Shown here one piece after another: positions 63,538 to 64,000 of a stretch of 64,000 nucleotides of DNA. The stretch covers positions 558,001 through 622,000 of the forward strand of contig VWZF01001696.1 of NCBI GenBank assembly GCA_013396755.1, read 5' to 3'. The translations under genes were made by a program, and so were the position numbers. This stretch comes from Sclerurus mexicanus (lineage: Eukaryota; Chordata; Aves; Passeriformes; Furnariidae). The notes beneath the pieces were generated by a model, which searched no databases, was not told the DNA's origin, and saw only the letters and a list, made by a program, of their open reading frames with translations. Position 1 is the first letter of the stretch; each line of letters starts with the position of its first letter.

Positions 63538-64000
63538 GTGCGTGGGTGAAGAGCATGGTCCTGCTTTCTTCTTCTTCCTTTTGGCGTGTTTGTTTTTGTT
63601 TCTTTGCAACATTTTGGAATATTGAGGACACTGGTTTCGGAGAGTGCATTGTGAAAAAAAACCCAAAACAGTTTTCCTGATTATTCCATGGTACCTGTCC
63701 TAAAATGTGGTGAATTAAAAGCTTCTACTATTCATTCATTTATATTTCTTTTACATATCATTCTTCATATGTGAACCACTGGTTCATGGAAATTTTTTAA
63801 TTTTTTACTGCATAATGCTCCAACCATTATTTAAAATATAAATTAAAATTTAAAAAAAACACATTGAAAATAGTAATTAAGATTTCGGTGTTTATTGAAA
63901 GCATTTTTTTGTTATTTTGCTTTTTTCTTGACATTTAAATATAATGCAATCTCCCATGGACTTTATTGATAATGCATGGCTGTAGATTGAGATGCATGCA
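63538..64000 (+). other. RIMS1: Start of next intron (continues past window)
   Basis: Donor gtgcgt followed by A/T-rich sequence. No further exon is seen before the window ends. Reading straight on past the donor stays open to 63680, but that peptide does not match any RIM sequence I know. Confidence 0.85.

Larger units (their letters stand above)
1..64000 (+). other. RIMS1: RIMS1 gene, partial (internal part; both ends outside window)
   Basis: Twelve exons on the + strand join in phase to give about 770 codons of RIM1, the regulating synaptic membrane exocytosis protein 1. RIM1 sits at the presynaptic active zone, where it docks and primes vesicles and gathers Ca2+ channels. The order is the end of the zinc finger, a charged linker, PDZ, linker, C2A, and the start of the post-C2A linker. 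All introns keep GT-AG ends. RIM1 rather than RIM2 is supported by paralogue-specific stretches (for example WLDPATWHSRETS and NKRTTMPKESG, where RIM2 has different residues). The start codon, first zinc-finger Cys pairs, promoter, the later linker and the C2B domain are not in the window. The paralogue call rests on recalled family sequences, not on an alignment run here. Confidence 0.95.

Noticed and set aside
63538..63680. Open frame past the 63537 donor as coding sequence
   Set aside because: The residues after VVPP do not match RIM proteins and become low-complexity and hydrophobic. A GT donor with the correct phase sits exactly where the family match ends.

Overview
The window is a slice of a vertebrate nuclear genome, most likely a bird. 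It is AT-rich and intron-dominated. Its recognisable interspersed repeats are all CR1-type LINE pieces, several with the 3' end typical of birds (a 'tcatagaatgg' start and 'gatcatctagttccaac'). There is no bacterial-style gene organisation. The 12 coding blocks found all lie on the + strand, share one set of compatible splice phases, and read continuously as one protein: the synaptic active-zone scaffold RIM1 (RIMS1). The RIM1 paralogue is chosen over RIM2 by diagnostic segments: AWFFGSGPQPSPSQDG after the zinc finger, GDLDYYWLDPATWHSRETS before the PDZ domain, and RVILNKRTTMPKESG inside it.

Layout: 1-14156 is the 3' part of a long upstream intron; the first zinc-finger exon(s) and the promoter lie outside the window. 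14157-14500 carries the last Cys pair of the Rab3/Munc13-binding zinc finger and the following linker. 15739-16610 is the large 872-bp linker exon. Then comes a 28.7-kb intron (16611-45268) holding several decayed CR1 pieces. 45269-45336 is the small RIM1-specific exon. 46088-46198, 48150-48249 and 52503-52626 encode the PDZ domain. 58928-58974 and 60146-60258 encode the PDZ-C2A linker. 61318-61448, 61769-61940 and 62069-62225 encode C2A. 63466-63537 begins the post-C2A region, which is heavily spliced in known RIM genes. The gene runs on past 64000 (PxxP/RIM-BP-binding region and C2B not present). The 12 exons total 2311 coding nt (about 770 codons) with no frameshift or premature stop, so the gene looks intact.

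How it works as a unit: the zinc finger region tethers Rab3 vesicles and activates Munc13, the PDZ domain binds ELKS/CAST and presynaptic Ca2+ channels, and C2A is a non-Ca2+-binding C2 domain. The window therefore covers the N-terminal to central two thirds of one presynaptic scaffold. I found no second gene, RNA gene or CpG-island promoter that I can defend. The non-coding remainder holds fossil LINE pieces, simple repeats and two intronic membrane-protein-like ORFs flagged as leads, not genes. No previously undescribed system is evident.
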